Part shown: positions 1 through 12,003 of the stretch, piece after piece | How the letters are laid out: each line of letters begins with the position of its first letter | How positions within the stretch are numbered: the stretch's first letter is position 1 | Program-made: the position numbers and the translations under genes | DNA from: Tenrec ecaudatus | Taxonomy: Eukaryota; Chordata; Mammalia; Afrosoricida; Tenrecidae | Length of the DNA: 64,000 nucleotides | NCBI RefSeq assembly: GCF_050624435.1 | Contig: NC_134535.1 | Coordinates: 73,218,494 to 73,282,493 of the forward strand | Direction of reading: 5' to 3' | Notes under the pieces: model-generated | Seen by the model: the letters and a program-made list of their open reading frames with translations, nothing else | What the model was told of the DNA's origin: nothing | The model's database searches: none

Positions 1-339
1 CTCGATTGAGAGCAAACTAAAACCAATCCCCTTGCAAACAGGAACCAGGCAACGATACCGTCTACCACCACTCCTATTTGGGAACGATGGTGGAGCTGTC
101 AGGTAAGCATTGAACTACAAACCGTAAGGCGGTTTGAGTCCACCAGCTGGTCTAAAATAATCAGGCTTTCAGTTTCTGTGAAGTTTTACAATCTGATCGA
201 TTTTATGGCAGTGGATACTGGGGTTAGTCAGTATTGTACTAGAAGTCTTCACATATAAGATTTAACCTATAAGCTATGCAGCATGAAATAGGCATTAAAA
301 GCATTCAGATTAGCAAATAAGTAAGACTCTATATTTACA
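1..339. other. Mostly unassigned; AfroSINE remnant at about 88-160
   Basis: The only recognisable content is a degraded plus-strand AfroSINE head, where a tRNA-like 'taagcattgaactacaaacc' stretch is followed by 'gagtccaccagctgg'. The rest is AT-rich and shows no coding signal or repeat I can name. Confidence 0.45.
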
Positions 340-960
340 GTGACATGATCCTCCACATAGAAAATTTCAGATTCAGTAAAATATATATACTAGTTGAAAG
401 AGTCAGCAAATTGACAGTGTGTGGATTCCTTTACACTTACAAATAGAACTTTCGAAAGTATATCAGGAAAACAATACCCTGTACAATAATAGCCCCCGAA
501 ATGGAATAAACTTGACCAGAGAAATAAAAGACCTATGCAAAGAAAACTACCAAACACTACTACAAATAAAGCAAAAGAGACCTACATACGTGGGAGAATA
601 TACCATGTTCATACATAAAAAGGCTTAATATTGTGAAAATGTCAATACTGCCCAAAGTGATCCACAGATAAAATTCAATCGCAACCCAAATGCCAACATT
701 GTTCTTTAGAAAGATGGTAAAACTAATCACCAACGTTCTATGTAAAGGACATAAGCCCCAGGAAAAACAAAACCCTATTAAATAACAGCAACAAGGCCTT
801 ACTACAGTTCCCCTTCTCAAAGCTGCACCTCCATGGTCAACAAAACAGCCTGGCAATGAATGGGACAATGACAGATATGTAGACCAATGGAACAAGTGAA
901 TCCATGCACCTATGGACAGCTGATCGTGGACGGAGGCTACACGTGTTAACTTGGGTGAGC
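340..960 (+). mobile_element. Old L1 ORF2 fragment (reverse transcriptase to thumb region)
   Basis: The translation, spread over several frames, follows L1 ORF2 downstream of the catalytic core. It has a 'KDLCKENYQTLL'-like block, then sequence like '[10 protein letters not shown]', then an 'AWYWYKNRHIDQWN'-like block near 880-900. Frameshifts and stops are frequent, so this is a decayed 5'- and 3'-truncated copy of an old mammalian L1. The 69-residue open frame at 419-628 is only part of this relic. Confidence 0.75.
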
Positions 961-1493
961 GGGAAGACAACATATAATGTAAAAGAGGTCAGCAAAAATT
1001 ATGCAGGCTTAGAAGGACAACAAGAGTCAAAGGCAACAGAAGTAAATATTATCATATGCACAATCCAGCAATGACAGCGATCAACAAGTGGACGCATGGA
1101 TGAATGTAGGGGGAGAGTGGGACTCCGTAGCTCCACAGAGAATATTTCTACATGTGTTTATTAGTGCCTCCGAAAAGTTAGCAGAAAAACTCGATTCACA
1201 CTTCATTTGATTTTTCCATCAACTTTTTGAAGCCCCTTCATCTATTTATGGATGTGGTAGAGCATTCAAGGGGCAAGGTTATGGAAACTTCTTAGACATA
1301 AACAAACAGCTTGAGGGAATGAGTCCCCGAGGTTGGAGGCTCAGGACCATAGTCTGAGGGATGCCGAGTCAATGGGTACAGCCTAATCCACCAAGGCAGT
1401 GCCCCACATCCTGCTTTGTCGAGTAGCACTGGGGTCTCATGAGTGGCCATCTAAGGTGCACTGTTGAACCTGCCAAAGCAAAGAACTCACTGT
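961..1493. other. Intergenic, unassigned
   Basis: No gene is seen. The stretch around 1160-1250 has the look of a decayed interspersed repeat, possibly the end of a DNA transposon, but I cannot name the family. Confidence 0.4.
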
Positions 1494-2222
1494 CACTGCC
1501 ATCCGGTCAATGCTGACTCAGCGTGACTCCCTGTGGGTACCCAAGGCTGTAATTATTTACAGGATGTGGTAGTTACATAATCACGTCAATTTGAGGATTA
1601 AGAGTATATATAACAATCTGGAGATAGCCAATGAGACCTCTGTGTGGGCATGGCCTTCTCCTGAGAATTCTGGGAACTGTTGTCTTTTCCTCCTTGCAGT
1701 TGGGAGACATCGCCCTCTCTCTACTCACTCCCTTGGAGATGCTCTTCTGACAAGACACTTGGAATAACACTAGTGCCCTGAGCTGGAGAAGCCACAAGGA
1801 CCTACCCTGATGCAGCCAGAAACCTGGACCCGGAGAAGCAATGTGGAGACCACTGCCAGCGCTGAGATGCTTACAACACCAATGGATCCAAAGACTTTCT
1901 ATCCACTGGCCTGTGATTGTGCTGCATTCAGTGTCATTACATGTGTTTCATGAGTCTTTAAAGGACTTTATAGAACAGTATCGGGCATTTGGGCTAATAT
2001 TGGACTTATTGGCTTGGACTGGACTGGGTTGGGATATTTTCTTAAAGTATAATTACCCTTTATATAAAACTCTCTCTTATACACATATGCGTGTTTATGA
2101 ATTTGTTTCTTTTGTGCACCCGTACTAACACAAGGGAGTAGAAAGCCCAGTCTTTCTCCAGAAGAGGTGGTTTCTAACTATCAACGATGTCAATCATATC
2201 CCAATGTGTAGCCACTACACCA
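1494..2222 (-). mobile_element. AfroSINE split by a solo LTR
   Basis: The two arms, 1494-1564 and 2133-2222, together give an antisense AfroSINE. The left arm carries the 'gactcagcgtgactccctg' tail domain and the right arm carries the 'agtctttctcc' core and the tRNA-like head. Removing the intervening LTR restores the normal SINE order, so the LTR inserted into an existing AfroSINE. Confidence 0.8.
1565..2132 (+). mobile_element. Solo LTR, family 1 copy A (ERVL/MaLR-like)
   Basis: It starts TGTGGTAGTTACATAAT and ends ACTAACACA, the TG...CA termini of an LTR. The flanks are 'cagga' on the left and 'aggga' on the right, an imperfect 5 bp TSD inside the host AfroSINE. The same 0.46-0.58 kb unit recurs at least seven more times in the window. 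No retroviral internal region is attached. The ERVL/MaLR assignment rests on TSD length and general form and is an inference. Confidence 0.85.
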
Positions 2223-2289
2223 AAGAAGAATGGTTACATTCAAGGATGTGTGGAAATAATTAATCCAACTAAACTCATAGCCAGAAGGT

Positions 2290-2760
2290 GCCTGGCTACT
2301 CTATCAACCTTTCCGAAATGGATCATGGTAGAAGTTCCTGGATAAAGTGGAAGAAAAATATGGAATAAAACTCAAAATCCTAAAGAAGACCAGGCTTACA
2401 AGTCGATTAGAGACTACTGGAACTCCCAAAAATATAACCCTCAGGCCTGGAGCTGAAGTCACCTCCCCCAGCAGCGACTCAGTTTTCAAATAACAAACAG
2501 GTCTGTATGGGAGAACGATGACGCTAGGACGGTAGCACTCCTTTTACCAATCAACCACGAGAAATCAAAGAAACAACATTTGCCCAAAGACAATGAATGA
2601 AGGAGGAATGGCAATGGAAAAAGTAGGGAAGAAATAGATGAGTGCTAGGACATTTTGGGAATTGCAATCAATAACAGGAGACAAAACATGTCCGACTTGA
2701 ACAGAGTGACAACTAGCTCTGCAAACCGTCGCCTAATTTACAATAAAATGTTTTAAAACA
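2290..2760 (+). mobile_element. Older afrotherian L1 3' end
   Basis: The terminal part, 'ctctgcaaaccgtcgcc' followed by 'caataaaatg' at about 2718-2751, matches the 3' end of the copy at 51565-52092 ('ctctgtaaaccttcaacc' then 'caataaaa'). Both resemble 3' UTRs of an older afrotherian L1 subfamily. The copy is 5'-truncated with no coding capacity. Confidence 0.6.
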
Positions 2761-4563
2761 TGGAGTGCACAATTCAGAATGAAAGCAAATAGCAGTACTT
2801 TAAGATTTTTAATTTTCCTTTATTTTTGATCTACTAAAGCACAATGTATCATTTTTGTTCCTCCAACATAAAACAATTTTTATCAATTTAAATATTTCTT
2901 ACCATGGATTTTTTTTTTCCTCATTCAAAAGCTATCATGGAACATCAAGATGTTTGTGAACTGTTGATTGTCCCAGAGGTGGGTGTCACTTATCTCCTCT
3001 GAGGGGTTCATCGATGCACTTGGTGGGGTCCAGAATGCACCCCTCGGCAGCCTTGAATATGTCTATCTGGTTATAAGACCTCACAGTAAACCCCACAGTG
3101 TTTTCAAATGGTCCAACCAACTCCCACTTTATCCAAGAACTTCTAATGCAATCCAAAATAGAACTTGGTCATCCATGTCTATAAAGTCTGGAAGGTATTA
3201 ACATGAACGATTATCAAAAGCAAGAGATGATTATTTGAAATACCTACCTCACCAAATTTTCAACTATGCAATGTCAAATACACCAATATCCATGCCTTAG
3301 GTATTTACTTTGCCAGAAATCAGTATCAAAAGGGGGTTAGAAATGGTTTCGTTTCTCATTCTTATTTTTTCTCACCTGAAGATCTGCTTTAAGTTTCTCC
3401 CAGGGCAACAAGTGAAGGGGAAGAAGGATTGCTCCCCAGTTTCTCCTTACTCACCAAGTGTAATCACAGCTGCAAATCCAGCTAATATTGGGGGGAAGGG
3501 GAGGGAGCTGAAGAAAGAAGAGGCGTGGGTGGGAGGTGAGTGAATTTAAAGCTGTGCAAACACATGCCAGTATCTCCTCCATCAACAAACATTCAGATGC
3601 ACACTTCTCTATGTGAAGACTCTCGGAGATGAAACAGAAAGCAGCAAAGGTCCATCAACCAATCATTTGGCCGTATTCTCTGGAGACCCTTTCCTTTCAT
3701 TGGAATAGCCACTTTCTTTGACACTGAGGAAAAGTAGCTCTTCTAAGATTAGCTTCTCTTATAGCAAAGTTGTGGTGAATTTAATATGTTCACTTAAGTT
3801 CTGCTTTTCGTTCCACCACCAGAGACAGCGCTAGAGGATTGATTAAAAAAAAAAAAGCTGCAGCACATTATAATTGCAATTTATTGATGGCATTAATTAT
3901 TTTTGCTCCTTTTTTTCCCCCTCTTGTATACAGTCTTAAAGCTTTGAGAACTTAAATGTAAAAGGGGGGATTGATTTTGAAACAAAGCTAGTTATTTATT
4001 TTGACAAAAGATGAATTCAAAGGGTATTTTTGAAATCTATGAATAGATATACATGCAATGTTATAGTTAATAGAGTATTGATTTCCCCCCTGTTTGCTCT
4101 CACAGTGTGTTTTCAGAGTTGCTTTTTATGTTATGTTAAGTATACAGGCCTTGTGTTACATTTGGGGAGACATACATACAAGAAAATATAGTCTCCCAGA
4201 TGGGTAGCTGGTTGTCAGAAATCTATTTCACACTCATTAGTCAAACCATCAGACAACTGGATGCCTGTAAGAGGAAGGAGTTGAAATCAGAGAAGTCAGC
4301 AATAACTAATCAATGAAAAATATCAATTCAAAATAAGAAATAAGAGCAACCTGGTTTTTAATTAAAGGTTAAAAATGTGGAGATTATCAAGGATATTTCC
4401 TGAAATTCTTCCCCTCTTCCCTCCGTACTTTTCCTGCCCCAATCATTTTATTTGTACAAGTGCAATAATAAGATTTGATAGCAGGGTGGGAAGTCCCTGA
4501 AACTGACATGGTCGGTCTTCTTACCAATCTCCATCTCTGAAGACAGAAATGTAAAAGGTAAAG

Positions 4564-4564
<1 letters not shown>
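2761..4564. other. Repeat-poor intergenic stretch
   Basis: I recognise no interspersed repeat here. An open frame with protein-like composition runs on the minus strand at about 2985-3168, described in the findings. Around 3855-3915 is an AT-rich block with 'cattaattatt' and 'ttataattgc' motifs of the homeodomain type. No gene is called. Confidence 0.5.

Positions 4565-4619
<55 letters not shown>
4565..4619 (+). repeat. (GATA)n microsatellite
   Basis: About 13 uninterrupted GATA units. The minus-strand frame across it (poly-Ile/Tyr/Leu/Ser) is an artefact of the repeat. Confidence 0.98.
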
Positions 4620-4620
<1 letters not shown>

Positions 4621-5423
4621 AAGGACAAGGAGGAGGAAGACAAATCATTACACATCTGAAATGAGACTGTGAAATAACACAAATAAGTATGATCTGCTTA
4701 TATTAACTCAGCCCAGAGCCACCAACTTCCAACTTAATTTTGGAGTTGGTAAAGTCCTCACGGGAAGTCAGGGAGTTGGAGCTGGTTCTGAATCTGAAGC
4801 TTGTGCTGCAGTGAGATGAGGAAACGCAGTTGATGGAGGACAGAAATGGCCCCTAATCCAATGGCCTTGGTCTGGCCTCTAACTAGCTATGTTAACATGA
4901 CATCCTGGTTTAACTTTCGGAATTTATGTCCCCACCAGGAATAAGAACAGATTGGGTAGTCTTAAATATACACTTTATTCCAGTTAATTCTCAGCCAGAG
5001 AGCGCTGATGGAGCACCTACCTTGTATTCACCTTAGTGCAGAATTAAATAGAGGGCTAGGTGTCTGGGCACATAGGCCCTGAGTCCTCTACTAAACGGTA
5101 AGGAATTTGAAGGCAGATCTGCTTCTAGTTTATCCGTCCTTCCTCCTTGCACTCACCACAGTGCCTAACAAAATAGATGCATCAATAGTTTGGGTGGGGG
5201 GATGGATAAAGGAATATATGAAACTTATCATAAGAGTTTAAGCATTTCCTTGGGAAGTTAACACAAAAGCGTGATTTTAGGGGAGGGAAGGGAGGAGGAT
5301 AAGTAAGAAGCATGGCAAACTGCAGCTCCTTGGGAAGCTCTTGTACCCCCCTTAGAAGCAGCAAATTAAAACAGGTTATTATGATATTTTGGCTCCCTGG
5401 ATGGTGCAAACAGTTTGCAATCC
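4620..5423. other. Intergenic, unassigned
   Basis: Mixed unique sequence. The stretch at 5010-5170 may hold MIR- or L2-like remnants (for example 'cactcaccacagtgcctaac'), too weak to call. No gene is seen. Confidence 0.4.
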
Positions 5424-5428
5424 ACTAC

Positions 5429-5886
5429 TGTGGTAGCTACATAATTTCATGTCAACTTGATAGATAAGTCAAGGGGAGGAGCCTAGCCTGTCAATCAGAT
5501 CGTAGACTGATGATGCCTCCTTGTGGGTGTAACCTTCTCTTGAGGACACTGGGAACGTACTCCCTCTCTCCCTGGAGGTGAGCCACATCCTCTCTGCTTG
5601 ACCTTCCTATTAAGGAGCCACATTCACAGAACTGGAGGAGCCAGGTAGAGACACAACTTTTCACCCACTGAACTGTGATCCCTTTGCATTCTGCATCATT
5701 ACATGTGGCTCTATGAATCTGAAGAAGGAGGTATGGACTAGTATTGAACTTACGGGCTAACATTGGAATTAATGTGGAGTAGGCTGGGATGTTTTCTTAA
5801 AACACAATTGCTCTTTGATAGATAGCTCTCTCATACATATATGAGTGCCTCTGGATTTGTTTCTTCAGTCAACCCAGACGAACACA
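5429..5886 (+). mobile_element. Solo LTR, family 1 copy B, with perfect 5 bp TSD
   Basis: It begins TGTGGTAGCTACATAAT and ends GACGAACACA. It is flanked on both sides by ACTAC (5424-5428 and 5887-5891), a perfect target-site duplication. This is the clearest evidence that the family is an integrase-mobilised LTR retroelement and not a SINE or DNA transposon. The copy is 458 bp with no internal viral sequence. Confidence 0.93.
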
Positions 5887-6034
5887 ACTACCAGCCTCAA
5901 AAGGTGCTCTACTGCAACATGGTCATGTACTCAGCCAACCCAGTGGCTGTCTGGAAGAAAACACCTGCCAATTTACTGCTGACAGATTACAATCTAGGAA
6001 ACCTTTTATCAAGGAGGGCCATGGTAATTTGAAA

Positions 6035-6110
6035 TCAATTCAATGGTGCACAAATACTAATCTAAAGGTTGGTAGTTCAAGCCCACACAGCAGCACCATG
6101 GATAGTTTAT
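6035..6110 (+). mobile_element. AfroSINE fragment
   Basis: It retains only the tRNA-like part, with 'aaaggttggtagttcaag' followed by 'cccacacagc'. Both ends are lost. Confidence 0.55.
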
Positions 6111-6349
6111 TTAGCTGACTTTATAGAATATGATCTAATTTGGTAACATGAAGATTTTTTAATTCTTTGGTTTAAGATCAAGCTCTAAAATTTTAGAAAT
6201 AAAAGAATGTGAAGCTCTATTTTTCACTCTATCAAAATAACCCTTTTGTTAGACATCTCTATCATCTCTCAGTTTGAGGGGGATGCTTGATGATATAACT
6301 GGGATAAAGGCATGTAATATACATAGGGCTAACATAAGTGATCAGGAAC

Positions 6350-8283
6350 AGCCCAGTATTCTATTTCACCATAAAAATGCCTGCTGATCTGCAGCTCAGG
6401 GAGAGGGACATGTCTGATCAGAGTACACAGGAGCAAATGAAGAGGGAGGAAGAAAGAGTGGAGCACAAGTTGGCCCACCAATGCTTGAGGACAATATTCC
6501 CACTCAGAGCAGCCAATCCACAAAGAAGACCGTATGGCCAGCTCCACTATGAGACACGACATCCCTCACTGACCCATAGCCCTACTGGGGACAACACTGG
6601 AGACACAGTGTGGGAATTCTGCCCAATATGATCCCACCACACCAAGGCAAAACTCTAAGGGCGTGGAACAGAACAGCAAGGGGAACAGAGCAATGAAGTC
6701 CCAAGGGAATACCAAAAAATAGGCGTTGGGGCCAGGGCTTAGCACCCTATCAGACTTGACTGGAAAACACTCCTAAAGGCCAACAAACAGTCCTTGGACT
6801 AACTACAAGCTTTTCTTTTTTGTTGTTGTTTGTTTGCTTGTTTTGTCATTGGCCTGTTGTTGGTGTTATGTTTTATTTTGTTGCTTGGTTTTTCTCTGTC
6901 TTGTTTTTGTGCATGTTATTATCTCCCCAGGTTTGTCTAAATAAGATAGGCTTGAATAGACAATCTGGAGGAGAAAACAATGGGACCGACAGTTCTAGGG
7001 GGGACATGGGAGAGGGGAGGTGGGGGGGGAAAAGGAAGTGGTGTTAACAAACCCAGGGACAAGGGAACAATAAGTGATCCAAATAGGTGGTGAGGAGGGT
7101 GTAGGAGAATTGGTAGGGTGTGACCAAGGGTAATGTAACCGACAGAAATTACTGAAACCCAAATGAAGGTTGATCATGATAGTGGAACAAGAGGAAAGTA
7201 AAAAGAAATAGAGGAAAGAGCTAGGAGGCAAAGGGGATTTATAGAGGTCTAAATAAAGGCATGTACATATGTAAATATATTTATATTTGAGGATGGGGAA
7301 ATAGATCTATGTGCATATATGTATAGGTTTAGTATTAAGGTAGCAGAAGGACATTGGGACTCCACTCAAGTACTCCCTCAATGCAAGAATACTTTGTTCT
7401 ATTAAACTGGCATTCCATGATGCTCACCTTCCCAACACAATCGCTGAAGACAAAGCAAAGCAAATGTGGTGAAGAAAGCTTATGGTGCCTGGCTATCAAA
7501 AGATATAGCATCTGGGGTCTTAAAGGCTTGAAGGTAAACAAGCAGCCATCTAGTTTAGAAGCAACAAAGCCCACATGGAAGAAGCACACCAGCCTGTGTG
7601 ATCATGAGGTGTCTCAGGGATCAGGCATCAAGAACAAAAAATCATATCATTGTGAATGAGGGATATTGCAGAGTGGAGACCCAAACCCATCTGTAGGCAA
7701 CTGGACACCCCCTTACTGAAGGGTCGCGGGGAGGAGATGAGCCAGTCAGGGTGCAGTGTAGCAACGATGAAATATAAAACTTTCCTCTTGTTCCTAAATG
7801 CTTCCTCACCCCCCTACTCCACTATCACGATCCCAAGTCTACCTTACAAATCTGGCTATACCAGAGGATGTGCACGGGTACAGATAGGAACTGAAAACAC
7901 AGGGAATCCAGGACAGATGATCCCTTCAGGACCAGTGGTGAGAGTGGCCATTCCGGGAGGGTGAAGGGAGAGTGGGGTGGAAAGGGGGAGCCGATGACAG
8001 GGATCTACATAAAACCTCCTCCCTGGGGGACAGACAACAGAAAAGTGAGGGAAAGGAGACGTCGGACAGTGTACAATATGACAAAATAATAGTAATTTAT
8101 AAATTATCAAGGGTTCATGAGGGACGGGAAAAAATGAGGAGCTGATGCCAGGGGCTTAAGTGGAGAGCAAATGTTTTGAGAATGATGAGGGCAATGAATG
8201 TACAAATGTGCTTTATACAATTTATGTATGTATGAATTGTGATAAGAGTTGTATGAACCCCCAATAAAATGATTTTTTTAAAG
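6350..8283 (+). mobile_element. 5'-truncated young L1, 3' UTR only
   Basis: The sequence is colinear, in sense, with the long 3' UTR of the full-length element on the minus strand at 24897-27430. Shared blocks include 'ctgcagctcagggagagg', the GT-rich block near 6815-6910, a G-rich purine tract, 'gcatctggggtcttaaagg' and the terminal 'cccccaataaaatgattt'. The copy is about 1.93 kb and lacks ORF2 entirely. Open frames within it, such as 7354-7659 and 7656-7964, are UTR and not genes. Confidence 0.9.
6998..7029 (+). other. G-quadruplex motif in L1 3' UTR
   Basis: Four G-runs of 6, 3, 4 and 8 residues are separated by loops of 3-4 bases within the sense-strand purine tract. G-rich polypurine tracts are a known feature of mammalian L1 3' UTRs. 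An equivalent tract lies on the minus strand in the full-length copy at 26412-26442. Confidence 0.8.
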
Positions 8284-8639
8284 AAAACAAATTACAACAT
8301 ATTTTAAATGCCAGCCAAGAACATGCTATGGAGTGCAACGTTGGCAGTATAGTGGCAAACATAGCGGCCTTGTAAGAAAATGCCATGAAGCAGCTCTACA
8401 CGATAACAACACAAATTCAACACGTTTGACTTTTTAGTTTTGCATGACTACAGTCATTCCCCAAGACCAATAATGACTTCCCAAGTTATAGTTGGAAGAA
8501 ACTCCAAACTAGAGGACACTTGCTCATCTTCCCTGTGGGATGCAAAAGGGTTCTTCCCCAGGTTGTCTCCCCCAAAATATATGCCACACCTAAGACGTTG
8601 CTTGCTACACATGGTAAATGACTGGAGGTTATCACAAGC

Positions 8640-9222
8640 CACTTAGAGGTTATTCTCCCTGGGGGTTATCATCCATCTAGAGCAATCAGACTATATGGTC
8701 TGTCCCACCCTAAGTGGGGCCCAACTCTGAAAGGGTAGTGGATTGTTTCCTTCAAGGAGAGCCCAGGGACAAGGTCAAGCCCACTCAAGGATGACCAAGG
8801 TTAGGCTGCCATCTTGAGTCTAGGGTCTGCCCATGTTGTCACATGTGTACTCCTAGTTCCTCCCCTTCTTTATTACATGTACATCCCTAGATCATCTGCT
8901 TTTTGTCACACATATGTCTATTACACCTCCCCTTCCTGTGACCTATGTGGCTACCTGTAATCACACCTGTAAGTATATATAGGCCTTGATCAGAAATAGA
9001 GAGGAGATGCTCTCTCCTCTCTCCCCATCCTCTCACTCCCTGTGTACACCTGGCTGCTGAGATCATGGCTGTCCCAGAGGGGAGCATGTGTGTGACTCCT
9101 TTATATGACTCTCTCTCCTATCTCGCTTATCTTCCATGACTTCACTCTGATCTCTATATATTAAAACCGCACAGCTGCTCCTGTGGACCCCCATGGATGT
9201 TAGAGGCTGGTTTACTCTAACA
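8640..9222 (+). mobile_element. Candidate LTR of a second type (boundaries uncertain)
   Basis: A TATA-like 'gtatatatagg' at 8973-8983 is followed about 180 bp later by an ATTAAA-type polyadenylation signal ('tatatattaaaacc', near 9155). The block ends 'tttactctaaca'. This spacing fits a U3-R-U5 layout ending in CA. I could not find the 5' boundary or a matching TSD, so this may instead be a 5'-truncated LTR or a chance arrangement. Sequence from 8284 to 8640 is unassigned. Confidence 0.4.
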
Positions 9223-10388
9223 TTTTCCAAGTGCCTCTGTACCAACTGCAGCCGAGAGAAGAATTTGCTCACTAATAATCATGAACTCAACAGGTGCCTC
9301 AAAAGCTTGCCACCAAAGTGTTGCTTTGGTTGATGGAATTTGCTGGCAAGATCAGAAATTTTAACCTCCCCCAAAGTAGTCATGGGGTTGCAGACATCAG
9401 AATTCAGGTCATTAGGCTCAAAACTAATTTCTTATTTACAAAAACAAGTTTAACTTTCAAGGAGAAAGGACATTTAGACAGAAAGGAGGACGTCTTTTCC
9501 AAGCACAATTTTGTTTTTTTCACTTTTCACAGTGAAATAACTGAAACTAAGGCTCCATTTGATTGAGCCTAAACTGTGGGCATTGTAGTGCCAAATCGGT
9601 TTATTCCCCGGAGAAAGCTTGGTGAGGGAGATTTGGCAGCCTCTTATTTGTTGGTTAGGGTGAAAGACAATAATCAAGGTATCAGGTAAAGAAACATATT
9701 CATGCTTCTCTAATGCCTTCTAAAAGTCCCCTGTCACAAAATAGGACATGCATTCCAGGCTGGTTCATTTTATCTCCTCAGACATCACATGTCATTAATC
9801 ATCTTGGTCTGTCAAGACAAAGACCAGGAAAACATTTATATTCTAAAATCTCTCAAATATAAAGTATTTTATGTCTCTCAGCAAAATCCACTCCAGTTAT
9901 CAATTACTATTGGATATTCAATGCGACAAGTTCCATTCAAGGTCCTTAGCTTCTGCCTCCCATCAGGCACAGGGAGTGAACATCAGAGGCGCAAAACAAT
10001 ATCCATACTTACATGGATGATCAACTTCCCCTGAAGGAGTGAATGGTTTCTCTCGGGAAACATGGAGGGATAAGCACCACCAACTGTGACCGTGACATTG
10101 AATCGAATGTCATACCTGGTATTCTCTGAAGGGCGGAAAAGCCCACACACAATGTAAACAAAACCTACATCCCTTCAACCCGACCAATATGTAGGTGGTA
10201 AGTGGAGAAAAGATAGAAGTTACCAAGGATTTCATCTTGCTTAAATCCACAATCAGCACTCAGGAAACAAATTTCATCTGTCAACCTCTGATTTTATAAA
10301 ACCATACATTTTGCATTTTAAATATGTTTGTTCCAAATATCCAAGTATTTTCCCACTTTCTTACATTTTTTATGTTGTTTCTTCTCAA
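9223..10388. other. Intergenic, unassigned
   Basis: Mostly unique sequence with small frames and no recognisable repeat or gene. At about 10060-10260 there are short stretches that may be RTE-derived ('gaagttaccaaggatttcat' at 10217 onward resembles the RTE RT region), but they are too short to assign firmly. Confidence 0.4.
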
Positions 10389-10605
10389 TGGAGCCCTGGT
10401 CGGGAAGGGTTGTGTGCTGGGCCACTAAGCACAAGGCTGGCAGTTTGAGACCACCCAGTGCTCCGTGGGAGAAAGCAAGGCTGTCTACTCTCCTAGAGAC
10501 TTACAGTTTCAGAAAAGCCCACAGGAGCACTCCTACTCTGTCCTTTGGGGTCGCTCTGAGTCAGTTGACTCGATGGCAGTGAGCCTGGTTTTTGTTTTTG
10601 TTCTT
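10389..10605 (+). mobile_element. AfroSINE
   Basis: Head to tail in order: 'gagccctggtc', 'aaggctggcagtttgagacc', 'tccgtgggagaaagc', 'ctactctgtcctt', 'gactcgatggcagtg'. It is a near-complete diverged copy. Confidence 0.9.
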
Positions 10606-10794
10606 AAGAAGTCCTTCAATCTTAACAGTTTCTCTAAATATTACTCATCAATTAAGACCCAATTCCTATTCCTAATTTAAGTGTGATTGTTTTCTGTCTT
10701 CCAAACCTCTGCAGCATGTCTGTATAAATCAGAGACAGTAGATACCACAGAATATCAAAACTGTATAGAGTGTCTATGAAACGCACCCCATTTC

Positions 10795-10985
10795 TTTGCA
10801 AGGACAAGGTTAAGCACCACTGTTAAGGAAAGGCTGATCATTCAAACCCACGCAGCTACTGTGCAGGAGAAAGATCTGGCAATCTGCTTCGATAACTATT
10901 ACAGCCCAGAAAGCCTGATAAGGCAGTTCGACTCTGTTTACCTGGGGCCACTCTGTTGGCGTCAACTCAGCAGTATCCAACGGGG
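10795..10985 (+). mobile_element. AfroSINE
   Basis: It carries 'tcattcaaacccacgcagc', then 'aggagaaagatctggcaatc', then 'gcagttcgactctg'. It is a more diverged copy of the same element and the tail is partly lost. Confidence 0.8.
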
Positions 10986-12003
10986 ACAGTACAGTAATAA
11001 CTTCTGACCACTTCCCTGAGGAATGGTTCTTCACAATCCTCATATTGTATCCTTTTAAACAAAACCATTTTAGAGAGAGACCATGGAGAACCCTTGTTTT
11101 TGCCTTCACTAAAATCAGGCTGCTGCCTCTTCGTTGGGGCTGTATAGATCACCTCTGTGGTTGCTCTTTTCCCAGGTTATATGTTTACCCAGATTCCTAT
11201 GCACATCTTCTACTGTTTTCTCTTTCCCTAGATGCTCCCAAACCTTTCCAATGACACAGCTAAGGGACTTGGGTTTCCATATTTTTCCTTAAAAATTCAC
11301 TTCAGAATTAGAAGACAAACATTTTTATCATATGAAAGTAATAAAATTCCATTTTGTAACACATTATTTGGGGAATGATAACCTAATTATATTTTAAATA
11401 TTTCCGATTTGGCTTCACACGAGGAATTAAGTTCCCCCTATCTCTATAATCTATTATATGAGTAATTTGTGTCATGTTCAACTTCAAAAAACATCCAGAA
11501 TAAGAAAGTCAGTATGTAGCACATTATTTATATTCACATTAGACAGATATTTAAATTAAGCACTTAATTTAAATGAATAAAATATTCACATTACAATTTA
11601 ATTTAACTATCTGGCTTAAAAAGTTTTTTCAAGTCTTTGATTCCTACCATTACACTTCTTTTTTTTAAATAAATCATTTTATTGGGGTTCTTACAACTCT
11701 TATAGCAATCTATACATCAATTATATCAAGCTTCTTGGTGGCTATTCATATTGACTGACTGACAATATTAATCTGAATAAGAAGTATCAAAATGTTCAAG
11801 CTTTAAACATTAAGATATAATATCAAAAACATATGTTATATTAAGAGCAAGCAAATCATGATAGCCAAAATTTTCTAGGAAAGAAGAGTGGATTTGTGGA
11901 TTTATGTGAACTCACAGAAATGTTTATAGAAGGCCTGGGCATTCTCTTCAAAGGAAAAACCTAAACTTTTTTAAATGTATTCTATCTATGTACCATCTTC
12001 TCC
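10986..12003. other. AT-rich intergenic stretch
   Basis: Apart from a short antisense L1 3' end at 11660-11735, nothing is recognised. The sequence is AT-rich and lacks sustained open frames. Confidence 0.45.
11660..11735 (-). mobile_element. Short L1 3' terminus
   Basis: An oligo-T stretch is followed by 'aaatcattttattggggttc' and 'ttacaactcttatagcaatc', the reverse complement of the young L1 3' end. Only about 75 bp survive. Confidence 0.8.

Noticed and set aside
4448-4648. Minus-strand frame with repeated Ile-Tyr-Leu-Ser
   Set aside because: Caused by the (GATA)n repeat.
7354-7964. Overlapping 100-aa frames
   Set aside because: Both lie in L1 3' UTR sequence that is repeated elsewhere in the window with different frame breaks.
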